The notes: generated by a model from the letters alone, not told the origin. DNA of 64,000 nt from Streptococcus mitis (GCF_002860865.1 NZ_PKIE01000006.1:39976-103975); one strand, 5' to 3'. Counted from the stretch's first letter, positions 1 to 9,067 are shown. Numbers and translations are program-made.

Positions 1-67
1 CTGAGCAACTTTCCTCCCTACCCTGACTTTAAAATCGCAAATTAGGTCTCTAGAACTATTGTATATT

Positions 68-100
68 TTGTAAAAAAACAGTAGAATAGAAAGGTATAAT
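68..100 (+). promoter_or_regulatory. possible promoter of the YidC-family gene
   Basis: A TATAAT box lies at 95-100, 22 bases before the GTG start at 123. The best upstream hexamer (TTGTAA, 68-73) is 21 bases away, too far for an ideal sigma-A promoter, so only the -10 is well supported. Confidence 0.35.
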
Positions 101-122
101 TTTTAAAGAAGGAATAAAAACA

Positions 123-1049
123 GTGAAATCTATTAAACGTTTTGCACTCTCGGCTATGGGAGTGTCTATGTTGCTTGTCTTGACTGGCTGTGTTAGCGTC
201 GATAAAGCCACAGGAAAGCCAATAGGATTTATTTGGAATACTATCGGAGCGCCTATGGCTGAAGCTATCAAGTACTTCGCTACTGATAAAGGTCTAGGCT
301 TCGGTGTCGCTATCATCATCGTAACCATTATCGTGCGCTTGATTATCTTGCCACTTGGTATCTACCAATCATGGAAGGCAACGCTTCACTCTGAAAAGAT
401 GAACGCCCTCAAGCACGTCCTTGAGCCACACCAAACACGTCTCAAAGAAGCAACTACTCAAGAAGAAAAACTCGAAGCCCAACAAGCTCTCTTTGCCGCT
501 CAAAAAGAACACGGCATCAGCATGTTTGGTGGTGTAGGATGTTTCCCTATCCTCCTTCAAATGCCTTTCTTCTCTGCAATTTACTTTGCTGCCCAACATA
601 CTGAAGGTGTTGCTCAAGCAAGTTACCTAGGAATTCCTCTAGGCTCTCCAAGTATGATTTTAGCTGCCTGCGCTGGTGTCCTTTACTATCTTCAATCACT
701 CCTTTCACTTCACGGAGTAGAAGATGAAACGCAAAGAGATCAAATCAAGAAAATGGCTTACGTGAGCCCAGTCATGATTGCCGGCTTCTCCCTCATCTCA
801 CCAGCTAGTGTCACTCTTTATTGGGTTGTCGGTGGTTTCATGATGATTCTCCAACAGTTTATCGTCAACTATATCGTTCGTCCAAAACTTCGCAAAAAAG
901 TCCGTGAAGAACTGGCGAAGAATCCACCAAAAGCAAGTGCTTTCTCTAAACCAAGTGGACGAAAAGACGTTACCCCTGAACAACCAACTGCTATCACAAG
1001 CAAGAAAAAACACAAAAATCGCAACGCTGGAAAACAACGTTCGAGATAA
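123..1049 (+). CDS. yidC: YidC/OxaA-family membrane protein insertase (lipoprotein)
   Basis: Inserts membrane proteins into the cytoplasmic membrane, alone or with SecYEG. The 308-aa product starts at GTG 123. It has a lipoprotein signal peptide with lipobox LTGC (Cys23), then the YidC core: a hydrophobic segment around 57-80 with the family's conserved Arg in the membrane, a cytoplasmic helical hairpin rich in K/E/Q around 85-130, three or four further membrane segments from about 135 to 255, and a Lys/Arg-rich tail typical of ribosome-binding YidC2-type proteins. Gram-positive bacteria usually carry two paralogues. The long basic tail suggests the YidC2 type, but this is inference. It stands alone, followed by its own terminator. 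Confidence 0.93.
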   Translation: MKSIKRFALSAMGVSMLLVLTGCVSVDKATGKPIGFIWNTIGAPMAEAIKYFATDKGLGFGVAIIIVTIIVRLIILPLGIYQSWKATLHSEKMNALKHVLEPHQTRLKEATTQEEKLEAQQALFAAQKEHGISMFGGVGCFPILLQMPFFSAIYFAAQHTEGVAQASYLGIPLGSPSMILAACAGVLYYLQSLLSLHGVEDETQRDQIKKMAYVSPVMIAGFSLISPASVTLYWVVGGFMMILQQFIVNYIVRPKLRKKVREELAKNPPKASAFSKPSGRKDVTPEQPTAITSKKKHKNRNAGKQRSR

Positions 1050-1053
1050 GAAG

Positions 1054-1085
1054 AAAAAGGCTTAGCTAGTTTGCTAAGTCTTTTT
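1054..1085 (+). terminator. rho-independent terminator after yidC
   Basis: AAAAAGGCTTAGC and GCTAAGTCTTTTT form a stem with a short loop followed by a T run, 5 bases after the yidC stop codon. Confidence 0.85.
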
Positions 1086-1092
1086 GCAAGTC

Positions 1093-1242
1093 ATACTCTT
1101 CGAAAATCTCTTCAAACCACGTCAGCTTCGCCTTGCCGTATATATGTTACTGACTTCGTCAGTTCTATCCACAACCTCAAAACCATGTTTTGAGCAGCCT
1201 GCGGCTAGCTTCCTAGTTTGCTCTTTGATTTTCATTGAGTAT
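1093..1242 (-). repeat. BOX element (boxA-boxB-boxC)
   Basis: Pneumococcal BOX repeat read on the minus strand. The ends ATACTC..GAGTAT and the core containing CGGCAAGGCGA, which is the classic BOX-PCR primer site, are visible, together with one boxB-like unit. It abuts the left end of the IS element that follows. A short reading frame across it is an artefact of the repeat. Confidence 0.85.
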
Positions 1243-1326
1243 CAAAAGCCCGATGTTTCCATCGAGCCTACTGAAAAAGTCATTAAATTGATGGCTTTTT
1301 TGTTATACTAGAGATGAGGTGAAATA

Positions 1327-2784
1327 ATGCTTGATAATCAGTTAACTATGGATGTCAGTCCTTATTCTAGTTTGTATGATATCGTGGTTCCTAAAACCCA
1401 CTTTTTACGTCAGCTAACTGAACTCTGTGATTTTAGCTTTATTTATGATGAACTAGAAAAGAATTATCGTCCCGATTTTGGGCGTAAAGCTTATTCACCG
1501 ATTATGATGTTCAAATATCTCTTGTTAAAAGATATTTATAAGTTATCAGATGTAGATGTGGTAGGACGTTCCTTGTCAGATATGGCCTTTAAATTTTTTC
1601 TTGGTCTAGCTCCTGAGGATTCTGTTATCGAGCCATCCTCTTTGACAAAATTTAGAAAGCTAAGAATTAAAGATGATAAACTGCTTGATGTATTGATTCA
1701 GAAGTCTGTTCAAATTGCACTCGAACATAACTTGATTAAGAGTAAAATCCTCATTGTGGATGCCACTCACACCAAATCTCATTATAATCATAAGAAACCC
1801 CAAGAAATCCTTAGAGAGCGTTCAAAAGCTTTACGTAAAACAATTTATCAACATTCAGAAGATATCAAAATAGAATTTCCAAAGAAACCTCAGGAAGATA
1901 ACCTCGAAGCAGAGTTGACCTATACAGAGGAATTAATGGCTGTGGTTGAAAAACACGAGGAACTCTTAGCCCTACCGGCTGTGTCTCAAAAGTTCAATTA
2001 CCTAAAAGAGGCTGTCGAGGACGACTTAGAACACTTGGAAGCTTCTGTTAAGGAGGAGGCTAGGCTTGGACATAAGACAGCCGACAGCTCTTTCTATGGA
2101 TATAAAAGTCATATCGCTATGACGGATGAACGGATTATTACTGCTTGTGTGGTCACTTCTGGTGAACAAAGCGATGGGAAATATTTACCTGAGTTATATG
2201 CCAAAACAAAGGAAAATAGTCTGGACATCGAGACTATTATTGGTGATGCGGCTTATTCAGGAAAGGACAATATTCAACTAGCTCGCAAAGAAAAGATTCA
2301 TTTGGTGTCAAAACTGAACCCTTCAGTTTCAAAAGGTTACCGTAAAGAAGAGGATGCGTTTGAATTTAATAAAGATGCAGGGCTATTTGTCTGTCCAGAA
2401 GGACACATGGCTGTTCGCAAAGCAAGGACAGGGAAAAAATATCAAAATAAGAATCAAGTTGTCACTCATTACTTTGACATTGAGAAGTGCAAGAGTTGCC
2501 TTTCCAAGGAAGGATGTTATAAGGAGGGGGCAAAGTCTAAAACTTATTCAATAGCCATTAAGAGTGACGACCATCTTTTCCAGAAGAAATTTCAGGAAAC
2601 ACCTTATTTTAAAGAAATGGCCAGACATCGCTATAAAATCGAAGCAAAGAATGCCGAACTAAAACAGAGACATGGCTTTGATGTCGCGAGAGCATCGGGT
2701 CTTTTCAGCATGGAGTTACAGGCAGCCACAACCATCTTCGTGGTCAATATGAAACGAATTATGACCTTAATAAATACAAAATAA
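1327..2784 (+). CDS. IS1182-family transposase
   Basis: DDE transposase of 485 aa, full length. The N-terminal domain (about 1-110) carries the pattern FGRKAYSPIMMFKYLLLKD typical of the DUF772 region. The catalytic acidic residues are likely D145 (IVDATHT), D307 (IIGDAAYSG) and a glutamate in YKIEAKNAELKQRHG (E439 or E444). A four-cysteine cluster (about 356-397) may bind zinc. No frameshift or internal stop is present, so the element may be active. The start follows GAGATGAGGTGAAATA, a reasonable ribosome binding site. The terminator behind it belongs to the element. Confidence 0.93.
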   Translation: MLDNQLTMDVSPYSSLYDIVVPKTHFLRQLTELCDFSFIYDELEKNYRPDFGRKAYSPIMMFKYLLLKDIYKLSDVDVVGRSLSDMAFKFFLGLAPEDSVIEPSSLTKFRKLRIKDDKLLDVLIQKSVQIALEHNLIKSKILIVDATHTKSHYNHKKPQEILRERSKALRKTIYQHSEDIKIEFPKKPQEDNLEAELTYTEELMAVVEKHEELLALPAVSQKFNYLKEAVEDDLEHLEASVKEEARLGHKTADSSFYGYKSHIAMTDERIITACVVTSGEQSDGKYLPELYAKTKENSLDIETIIGDAAYSGKDNIQLARKEKIHLVSKLNPSVSKGYRKEEDAFEFNKDAGLFVCPEGHMAVRKARTGKKYQNKNQVVTHYFDIEKCKSCLSKEGCYKEGAKSKTYSIAIKSDDHLFQKKFQETPYFKEMARHRYKIEAKNAELKQRHGFDVARASGLFSMELQAATTIFVVNMKRIMTLINTK

Positions 2785-2826
2785 CCGAGGAACTCGCTCA
2801 AATTAACGAGAGATTCCTCGGTTTTC
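2785..2826 (+). terminator. terminator inside the IS element
   Basis: CCGAGGAA and TTCCTCGG pair with an inner CTCG/CGAG stem, followed by TTTTC, directly after the transposase stop. Confidence 0.8.
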
Positions 2827-2884
2827 ATTTCATTAAAAGTAAGAGACCTATTTTTCAGTGGACTCGTTTCCATCAGGCTTCTTT

Positions 2885-3679
2885 TTATCCATGTACACGT
2901 TTCATATAGTCTTGGTAACTTTCGGTATCCATGAGTTTTTTAGCGTTCTTGACTCGGTCTGCTGTTGGTGGTTTAACCCCTTCGAGGGAATATGGAATTC
3001 CCAGTTCACGCCACTTGAATTCTCCCATGGTGTGATAAGGTAGAATTTCAAACTTATCAACATTTTTGAGGGTCTTGACGAACTTACCAAGTTCAATCAA
3101 GTCGTCGTCTCTGTCTGTCAATCCTGGAACTAGTACGTGGCGAATCCAGACAGGTTTTCCAATATCTGATAGATACTGGGCACAAGCCAAGATATTTTTA
3201 TTGGTTTGGCTAGTGACAATCTTATGCTGTGCTTCATTGATTTCCTTGATATCCAAGAGAACCAAGTCAGTGACAGCCATGAGTTTGTCAAACTTCTCAA
3301 GGTAACGTGGTTTATTACGGAAAGGAAGGGCACAGGTGTCCAAGGTACAGTGGATTCCTTGTTCCTTAGCCTTAGTGAAGAGGGCAATCAGGAAATCAAT
3401 CTGCAAGAGGGCTTCTCCTCCACTGACAGTGATTCCTCCCTTGTCTCCCCAGAAACCGCGGTAACGCAAGGCTTCTGTCAAGACATCATCTACCGTCCGT
3501 TCACGTGATTTATTGGACTCCATAGCCCAAGTGTCCGGGTTATGGCAATACTGGCAACGCATGTGACAGCCCTGCAAAAAGACAATAAAGCGAATACCAG
3601 GGCCATCTACCGCCCCAAAACTTTCTGTCGAATGCACCATTCCTGTCACTTGTCCATAATCAATTGTTTCTTCAGACAT
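2885..3679 (-). CDS. pflA: pyruvate formate-lyase activating enzyme
   Basis: Radical-SAM enzyme of 264 aa that installs the glycyl radical on pyruvate formate-lyase, allowing anaerobic mixed-acid fermentation. The [4Fe-4S] binding motif CHMRCQYC (C38, C42, C45) and a GGE-type SAM motif (VSGGEALLQ, about 95) are present. The start has AAGGAAGGT upstream. The last codon sits immediately beside the IS element, so the native terminator has probably been displaced. A cre-like site lies just upstream of the ribosome binding site. No pfl gene lies nearby, which is normal in streptococci. Confidence 0.95.
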   Translation of the reverse strand: MSEETIDYGQVTGMVHSTESFGAVDGPGIRFIVFLQGCHMRCQYCHNPDTWAMESNKSRERTVDDVLTEALRYRGFWGDKGGITVSGGEALLQIDFLIALFTKAKEQGIHCTLDTCALPFRNKPRYLEKFDKLMAVTDLVLLDIKEINEAQHKIVTSQTNKNILACAQYLSDIGKPVWIRHVLVPGLTDRDDDLIELGKFVKTLKNVDKFEILPYHTMGEFKWRELGIPYSLEGVKPPTADRVKNAKKLMDTESYQDYMKRVHG

Positions 3680-3693
3680 ATCGTTACCTTCCT

Positions 3694-3707
3694 TGAAAAC
3701 GTTTTAT
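3694..3707 (-). promoter_or_regulatory. cre-like site upstream of pflA
   Basis: TGAAAACGTTTTAT matches the catabolite-responsive element consensus (TGWAANCGNTNWCA) except at the last CA. It lies about 15 bases upstream of the pflA start, a position compatible with CcpA control of fermentation. ccpA itself is in this window. Confidence 0.45.
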
Positions 3708-3804
3708 AGTTTTATTATATCATGACTTGAAGGAAAAACAAGATTTTTGCCTATTTTTTAGAAAGCAATCTGTTTTTCAATTTCATTTTCAATTACTTAT
3801 CATT

Positions 3805-5055
3805 TTATTCTTCAAAATCAAAGCCATACAAGGTTGCAAAGTAGTCCTCAGGGCGCTCTGCACGGCGGATTTGACGGGCTTTACCTTCTTCGGTATAAAG
3901 GATTTCCGCAGAACGAAGTTTGGCGTTGTACTGGTAGCCCATGGAAAAACCGTGAGCACCTGTATCATGAATTACCAGCAAATCACCGATTTCTGTATGA
4001 GGTAGTTCACGATTTACTGCAAATTTATCATTGTTTTCACAGAGTGAACCAACCACATCTACAACTTCAGCTGGTCCATCTGGATGGGTCACGTTAGTAA
4101 TATGATGGTATGCTCCGTACATAGCTGGACGCATGAGGTTGACTGCTGATGCATCCACACCTAGATAGGTACGGTAGGTTTCCTTCTTATGAGTCACTCT
4201 TGTAACCAAAGCACCGTGAGGTGCCAACATAAAACGACCCAATTCGGTGAAAATCTTAACCTGCCCAAGACCTGCTGGCGTAAGGACCTCTTCATACACC
4301 TTACGAACTCCCTCACCAATCAAGGCAATATCATTTGGCTCCTGGTCTGGACGATAGTTGACACCAATACCGCCAGAAAGATTGATAAAGTCTAGCGAAA
4401 TGCCCAACTTTTCCTTGATTTCAACAGCCAATTCAAAAAGCTGACGAGCCAACTCTGGATAATAGAGATGGGTCACGGTATTGGATGCTAGGAAGGAGTG
4501 AATCCCAAAAGTCTTGGCTCCTTTTTCCTTCAAGATGGCAAAAGCTTCAAAGAGCTGGTCCTTGGTCATACCAAACTTGGCTTCTCCAGGATTGTCCATA
4601 ATGTCTGTCCCCAGTTCAAAAACGCCTCCAGGATTGTAACGACAAGAAATAATTTCTGGAATGCCTGCTGCACGCTCCAGATGTTCAATATCTTCAAAAG
4701 CATCCAAGTTAATGGTCGCACCTAATTCACGTGCATAGGCATATTCCTTATCTGGCGTGTTGTTTGAAGAGAACATAATCTCAGAACCAGGGAAATTCAG
4801 TTTATGGCTCATCAAAAGTTCCACATAACTAGAGCAGTCCACACCACAACCTTCCTCTTGGAGAATTTTCAAAATAGCTGGAGTTGGAGTAGCCTTAACT
4901 GCAAAATATTCCTTAAAGCCCTTGTTCCACGAAAAGGCTTGGTTGACGGCCCTTGCCTTCTCACGAATTCCCTTCTCATCATACAAGTGAAAGGGAGTCG
5001 GGAACTCGGCAACAATCGCTTCTAAGTCTTCTTTATTGATAAATGGTGTTTTCAT
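3805..5055 (-). CDS. lysA: diaminopimelate decarboxylase
   Basis: PLP enzyme of 416 aa that converts meso-diaminopimelate to lysine, needed for protein and for the Lys-type peptidoglycan of streptococci. The PLP lysine is K54 in EYFAVKAT. The glycine-rich phosphate-binding segment NLSGGIGVNYRP and the ELGRFMLAPHGAL region, the cysteine motif GSLCENNDKF and the C-terminal HDTGAHGFSMGYQYN motif follow in the order of fold-III decarboxylases. Length is normal. It lies downstream of purR on the same strand, with a weak hairpin between them. Confidence 0.95.
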   Translation of the reverse strand: MKTPFINKEDLEAIVAEFPTPFHLYDEKGIREKARAVNQAFSWNKGFKEYFAVKATPTPAILKILQEEGCGVDCSSYVELLMSHKLNFPGSEIMFSSNNTPDKEYAYARELGATINLDAFEDIEHLERAAGIPEIISCRYNPGGVFELGTDIMDNPGEAKFGMTKDQLFEAFAILKEKGAKTFGIHSFLASNTVTHLYYPELARQLFELAVEIKEKLGISLDFINLSGGIGVNYRPDQEPNDIALIGEGVRKVYEEVLTPAGLGQVKIFTELGRFMLAPHGALVTRVTHKKETYRTYLGVDASAVNLMRPAMYGAYHHITNVTHPDGPAEVVDVVGSLCENNDKFAVNRELPHTEIGDLLVIHDTGAHGFSMGYQYNAKLRSAEILYTEEGKARQIRRAERPEDYFATLYGFDFEE

Positions 5056-5077
5056 AAGTTTCCTTCTATTCTATTTG

Positions 5078-5112
5078 CAAAGAAAGGCTGGGACAATCGT
5101 TCCAACCTTTAG
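5078..5112 (-). terminator. weak terminator between purR and lysA
   Basis: AAAGGCTGGGACAATCGT and TTCCAACCTTT form an imperfect stem (5082-5110), with a short T-rich stretch downstream on the minus strand. It may only partly separate the two genes. Confidence 0.45.
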
Positions 5113-5121
5113 TTCTATCTC

Positions 5122-5949
5122 TTATTTATCTTCGTCAAAGATATTGCCAACCTCAACATCGATGGCTTGGTTCTTGACATCAATATTGGTTACCTTCAAG
5201 AGTGACTTGTAATCAAACTGCTTTTCACGTTCTTCTTGGGCATTGTCCGCAAAGACTGCTACACCTGCCAATTCCGAATCAAACTCACGCAAGAGACTAA
5301 TCATCCCGTTGACCGTTCCGCCGCCTTTCAAGAAGTCATCCACAATCAAGACACGGCTTCCTGCCTTGAGACTACGTTTTGAAAGGAACATTTTCTCAAT
5401 GCGGTCACCACTTGAACCGGATACATAGTTGACGCTAACCGTTGAACCTTCGGTAATTTTCAGGTCACGGCGCACAATAACAAAAGGAACATTGAGGACA
5501 TTGGCAACTGCATTTGCAAGTGGAACACCCTTAGTCGCTACTGTCATAACCGCATCAATTTTTTGGTCCATAAAGCTCTTGGCAATAATGCGACCAATAT
5601 TTTTCAAGATAGCTGGTGTGCTGAGCAAATCAGACAGATAGATGTAACCACCTGGCAAGATACGGTCACTTTCTGACAACTTGGCACGCAAGTCTTCAAC
5701 CATTTCCTTAGCATCCTGACTCGAAATAGACGGTGTAAAGATAACACCTCCGCCAGCCCCAGTTACAGTCTGAATGTGACCGATTTCGATTTCCTCAAAG
5801 GCGCGTTTGATAATCACGATATCTTCTGAGATAGATGATTTAGCAGATTCATACTTTTCAGCAAAAGTATTGAGACTAGTTAGTTTATAAGGATTATTAA
5901 TCAAATAGTTGGAAATGACAACCATCCGATCACTTCTTCTTAATTTCAT
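5122..5949 (-). CDS. purR: purine operon repressor PurR
   Basis: Transcription repressor of purine biosynthesis genes in Gram-positive bacteria, responding to PRPP. The 275-aa product has an N-terminal winged helix (about 1-70, starting MKLRRSDRMVVISNYLI) and a C-terminal phosphoribosyltransferase-like domain with the PRPP loop VLIVDDFLKGGGT (about 200-212). It is not an active transferase in the characterised members of the family. The upstream intergenic region carries a decayed BOX element rather than an obvious PurBox pair. Confidence 0.95.
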   Translation of the reverse strand: MKLRRSDRMVVISNYLINNPYKLTSLNTFAEKYESAKSSISEDIVIIKRAFEEIEIGHIQTVTGAGGGVIFTPSISSQDAKEMVEDLRAKLSESDRILPGGYIYLSDLLSTPAILKNIGRIIAKSFMDQKIDAVMTVATKGVPLANAVANVLNVPFVIVRRDLKITEGSTVSVNYVSGSSGDRIEKMFLSKRSLKAGSRVLIVDDFLKGGGTVNGMISLLREFDSELAGVAVFADNAQEEREKQFDYKSLLKVTNIDVKNQAIDVEVGNIFDEDK

Positions 5950-5980
5950 TTCTTTTTCCTATTCCATTTTTATTCAAAAA

Positions 5981-6130
5981 ATCAAAAAGTAAACTAGAAA
6001 GCTGGTCGCTGGTGGTTCAAAACACTGTTTTGAGATTGTCGATAGAACTGACAAGGTCTGTAATATACCTACATATATACATACGACAAGGCGATGCTAC
6101 CCTAGTTTGAAGAGATTTTAGAAGAGTATT
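5981..6130 (+). repeat. degenerate BOX element upstream of purR
   Basis: Reads like boxA-boxB-boxC (AACTAG, CAAAACACTGTTTTGAG, AGAACTGACAAGGTCTGTAA, CGACAAGGCGATGC, AGTTTGAAGAGATTTTAGAAGAGTAT) but has many substitutions compared with the other copies, so it is probably an old insertion. Confidence 0.7.
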
Positions 6131-6166
6131 CATTTTTGTCTTTTACTTATTATACCATATTCACAT

Positions 6167-6200
6167 AAAAAAACGAACATTCTTGTCCTAAAAAATGCTC
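6167..6200 (-). terminator. terminator of the tatD-to-yhaM gene block
   Basis: On the minus strand GAGCATT pairs with AATGTTC (one G-U pair), followed by a T7 run, 16 bases after the yhaM stop. Confidence 0.65.
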
Positions 6201-6215
6201 ATTTTTCTTAAATTA

Positions 6216-7157
6216 TTAATCTAAATCTGGTTTATAGAAGGAACGATTGTCCATAGCGAAGATTTTATTGGTCATCTCTCCCTTATCCACCAAAGCCAGA
6301 GCTGTTGACATCATCATCATGCTTGCATCCAGATTATCAATCATATGGATAATCTCTGCTTCCATAATACGTGGACGGACCGGGCTTCCATACTCAAGTA
6401 AGCCGTGGTGACTGAGGATAACGTGACGAAGCAGAACGACTTCTTCCTTGGTATCATCAATACCGAGTTCCATAACTGTCTTGGTAATTTCGCTATCAAT
6501 TAGAGCGATATGTCCAAGAAGATTACCTCGTACTGTATACTCAGTCTGGTCTGGTCCCGTCAACTCGATAACTTTAGCCAAGTCATGCAGCATAATCCCC
6601 GCATAGAGCAGACTCTTATTGAGCTGAGGATAGATCTCGCTAATGGCATCGGCCAAGCGCACCATGGTCGCCGTATGATAGGCCAAGCCCGTTTCAAAGG
6701 CATGATGGTTGGTCTTGGCAGCTGGATAAGAGTAGAATTCCTTATCATACTTGGTGTAGAGATTTCGGACAATTCGTTGCCAGACAGGATTTTCAATTTT
6801 GAAAATCATTTGCGACATGTAGTCACGGATTTCCTTGACATCAACTGGTGACTTGACCTTGAAATCAGCTGGATCATTGGGTTCACCAGGTTGAGGCAGG
6901 CGGAGAGTAATTTGATTGACTTGAGGGGTGTTGTTATAAACTTCTCGGCGCCCTTTCATGTGGACAACCTTACCTGCGGTAAAGGCCTCAATGTTATGAG
7001 GTTGGGCATCCCAGAGCTTCCCATCAATCTCGCCACTATCATCTTGGAAGGTAAAGGCTAGGTAGTTTTTCCCAGCTCGAGTTTGCCTCAGGTCAACTGA
7101 TTTGATTAGGTAAAAGCCTTCAAACAGCTCATCTTTTTTCATGTGACTAATCTTCAT
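6216..7157 (-). CDS. yhaM: 3'-5' exoribonuclease YhaM (CBF1)
   Basis: Degrades RNA, and single-stranded DNA in related enzymes, from the 3' end. The 313-aa product has an N-terminal OB-fold (about 10-95) and a C-terminal HD domain with NHHAFETGLAYHT (about 150) and LLYAGIMLHDLAK (HD pair near 191). The start chosen is ATG 7157 because it alone has a well-placed AGGAAGA. A longer frame back to 7220 lacks a ribosome binding site. It overlaps the end of rmuC by 11 bases, so the two are translationally linked. Confidence 0.92.
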   Translation of the reverse strand: MKISHMKKDELFEGFYLIKSVDLRQTRAGKNYLAFTFQDDSGEIDGKLWDAQPHNIEAFTAGKVVHMKGRREVYNNTPQVNQITLRLPQPGEPNDPADFKVKSPVDVKEIRDYMSQMIFKIENPVWQRIVRNLYTKYDKEFYSYPAAKTNHHAFETGLAYHTATMVRLADAISEIYPQLNKSLLYAGIMLHDLAKVIELTGPDQTEYTVRGNLLGHIALIDSEITKTVMELGIDDTKEEVVLLRHVILSHHGLLEYGSPVRPRIMEAEIIHMIDNLDASMMMMSTALALVDKGEMTNKIFAMDNRSFYKPDLD

Positions 7158-8403
7158 ATTCTTCCTCATTTTCTTGGAAATGGAGTAGATCAAGCGCAGG
7201 CTCACCTTCTGACAACTCAATGTGACGGAGCGTCCGCTCGATAGCAGTGGTACGACGGTTTAATAGTTCATCAATATTGCCAGAGGCATGTTGGAGGTGT
7301 TTTTGTGCCTTAACCAGAATGCCACCAAACTTGCCAAATTCAGTCTTGACACTAGCAAGAGTCTTGCTAATATGGTCAGCACTTTTTTGGATATTGAGAG
7401 TCTTGAAGCCAACTGATAGAGAGTTAAGCAGGGCTGATAGGGTACTTGGTCCTGCGACAATAATCTGCTCATCCCGCCTCAAATCATCAAAGAAGACAGG
7501 ATTGCGGACGATTTCTGAGTAGAGACCTTCTGTCGGAACAAACAAGATTCCAAAATTGGTCGTCCGAGGCGGTGCTATGTACTTGCTCTTGATATCCTTG
7601 GCAAAACGCTTGACACTTGCTAGGAGTGACTTGCGACAGCGTTCAATCTCGTCCCTATCACCTGCTTCATAGGCTTCTTCTAGACGGTAATAATCTGCTA
7701 GTGGAAACTTGGAGTCAATTGGTAGATAGACGTACTCTTGGTCGCCTTGTCCAGGTAACTTGATGGCATACTCCACTCGTTCACTAGAGTTTTCAACCGT
7801 TGCGTATTCTCGTTCATACTGGGCTGGTGTCATGATATCTTCGATAATTTGCCCCAGTTGCAATTCACCCAGAATCCCTCGTGTCTTAGTTCCAGAGAGA
7901 ACCTTATTGAGAGCTCCGACATCGCGGGCAACAGTCTGCATTTCTCCAAGGCCACGATTGACTGACTCCAGTTGTTTGGAAACTGTCTCAAAGGAAGCCT
8001 GCAAGCGCGTCTGCAAGGTCTTTTCCAACTTTTCCTCGACTGTCTGGCGCATTTGTTCCAAACGTTGCTCATTGGATTCCTGCAAGGCTTGAAGACGTTG
8101 GTCCGTCTTGTCTCTGGTTTGGAGGAGGTTCTCTGTCATTTCTTGACGGACTTGCGTCAATCCTTGATGCAACTCAATTCGCACTTCCTGCAAACGGTCG
8201 CTGACAGCTACTTCCAAGTCTTTTTGGTCCAACTGACTGGCTTGTCTGGCTTGTTCAAAGCGGTAATCCAACTGGTCTGACAAGTGATCTGCCTGATCCT
8301 CCAAGTTCTTGGCTAGATGTTTTTCCTGCTTATCCTGCCTTTGCCAAATCAGAAAGAGGCCAGCTAGGTTGGCAATCAATAATAGAACAAGTAAACTTTC
8401 CAT
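7147..8403 (-). CDS. rmuC: DNA recombination protein RmuC homologue
   Basis: RmuC proteins are thought to limit rearrangements at inverted repeats. Their biochemistry is poorly defined. The 418-aa protein starts at ATG 8403, which follows AGGAGGTAGG perfectly. It has an N-terminal membrane anchor (LLVLLLIANLAGLFLIW), a long coiled coil rich in Q/E/R (about 25-150) and the RmuC core (about 180-370), with TKTRGILGELQLGQIIEDI and VYLPIDSKFPLADYYRLEEA, a nuclease-like fold of the PD-(D/E)XK class. It overlaps neither neighbour strongly. The ribosome binding site sits in the end of thiN. Confidence 0.92.
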   Translation of the reverse strand: MESLLVLLLIANLAGLFLIWQRQDKQEKHLAKNLEDQADHLSDQLDYRFEQARQASQLDQKDLEVAVSDRLQEVRIELHQGLTQVRQEMTENLLQTRDKTDQRLQALQESNEQRLEQMRQTVEEKLEKTLQTRLQASFETVSKQLESVNRGLGEMQTVARDVGALNKVLSGTKTRGILGELQLGQIIEDIMTPAQYEREYATVENSSERVEYAIKLPGQGDQEYVYLPIDSKFPLADYYRLEEAYEAGDRDEIERCRKSLLASVKRFAKDIKSKYIAPPRTTNFGILFVPTEGLYSEIVRNPVFFDDLRRDEQIIVAGPSTLSALLNSLSVGFKTLNIQKSADHISKTLASVKTEFGKFGGILVKAQKHLQHASGNIDELLNRRTTAIERTLRHIELSEGEPALDLLHFQENEEEYED

Positions 8404-8404
8404 C

Positions 8405-9067
8405 CTACCTCCTGTCCTTGCTATGCAGCACAACCACATAGCCATCTGGGCAAGTCACTGACACTTCCCTATCTATATATTCGTTAGAAGCGTACACTTT
8501 TTTAAAGAAAAAATTTTCCTCTGTCAACTCATACTTAGCTCCGAGAATAGTCAGCTGGCTATCCCGAACTGGCATAAAGGCTAGATAGTCGTAGTCTGAA
8601 CGGGGTTCTAGCTGACTGGTCCCTTCTGGACAATAGGCAATCAAATTTTGCCCATCCTCAATTTCTATCTGGCGCATATAGGGCGCCAACTTAGGATTGC
8701 TGGGCAGAAAGACATTAGCCAACATGTGGTCAATACGGCCACCCAAAGCACCGAAAATAGTAACCTGAGCCTGAGAATTTTGCTCAAAGATGGTTAAGAG
8801 AGCCAATTCCAAATCTGTATCATCTTTTTCTGGTCGGGCTTGGACAAAATGCTGGGCACGTTTTTGAATCACCTGTCGCTCTTCTTCGGTCACAGAATCA
8901 AAATCTCCGACTGCTAGAGCAAGAGGTAGTTTTTTCTCCAAGACCCAGAGCGAGCCTCGATCCACACCGACAAAACTATCAAAGTCTGTACGATAATGAC
9001 CGCGGTCTCCACCGGCAAAAACGGCAACCCTAGTCCAGTTGTTTTCTGAGAGTTTGTACTCGCTCAT
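8405..9067 (-). CDS. thiN: thiamine pyrophosphokinase
   Basis: Transfers pyrophosphate from ATP to thiamine, giving the cofactor TPP. The 220-aa product carries VGVDRGSLWVL and AVGDFDSVTEEE near the N-terminus, the DDTDLELAL motif (about 90) and GALGGRIDHMLANVFL, the standard active-site blocks. The start at 9067 is favoured by AAGGGAG six bases upstream. Two earlier ATGs (9073, 9088) lie in or before that site. It overlaps the 3' end of rpe by 38 bases, so it is read from the same transcript. Confidence 0.93.
   Translation of the reverse strand: MSEYKLSENNWTRVAVFAGGDRGHYRTDFDSFVGVDRGSLWVLEKKLPLALAVGDFDSVTEEERQVIQKRAQHFVQARPEKDDTDLELALLTIFEQNSQAQVTIFGALGGRIDHMLANVFLPSNPKLAPYMRQIEIEDGQNLIAYCPEGTSQLEPRSDYDYLAFMPVRDSQLTILGAKYELTEENFFFKKVYASNEYIDREVSVTCPDGYVVVLHSKDRR

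Larger units (their letters stand above)
1243..2884 (+). mobile_element. IS1182-family insertion sequence, apparently complete
   Basis: About 1.64 kb with one intact transposase gene. The ends form an imperfect inverted repeat: the left end reads AAAGCCCGATGTTTCC... and CCTACTGAAAAA, and the complement of the right end reads GAAGCCTGATGG... and CCACTGAAAAA. The exact boundaries are uncertain by a few bases and I see no clear target duplication. It lies between a BOX element and the last codon of pflA and breaks neither. IS1182 elements often use palindromic or terminator-like targets, which fits this site. Confidence 0.8.

Noticed and set aside
56-1037. Antisense frames over yidC
   Set aside because: Shadows of a well-recognised gene with no start signals.
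1084-1311. 75-codon frame on the plus strand
   Set aside because: It runs through the BOX element and IS left end; no ribosome binding site and sequence is explained by repeats.
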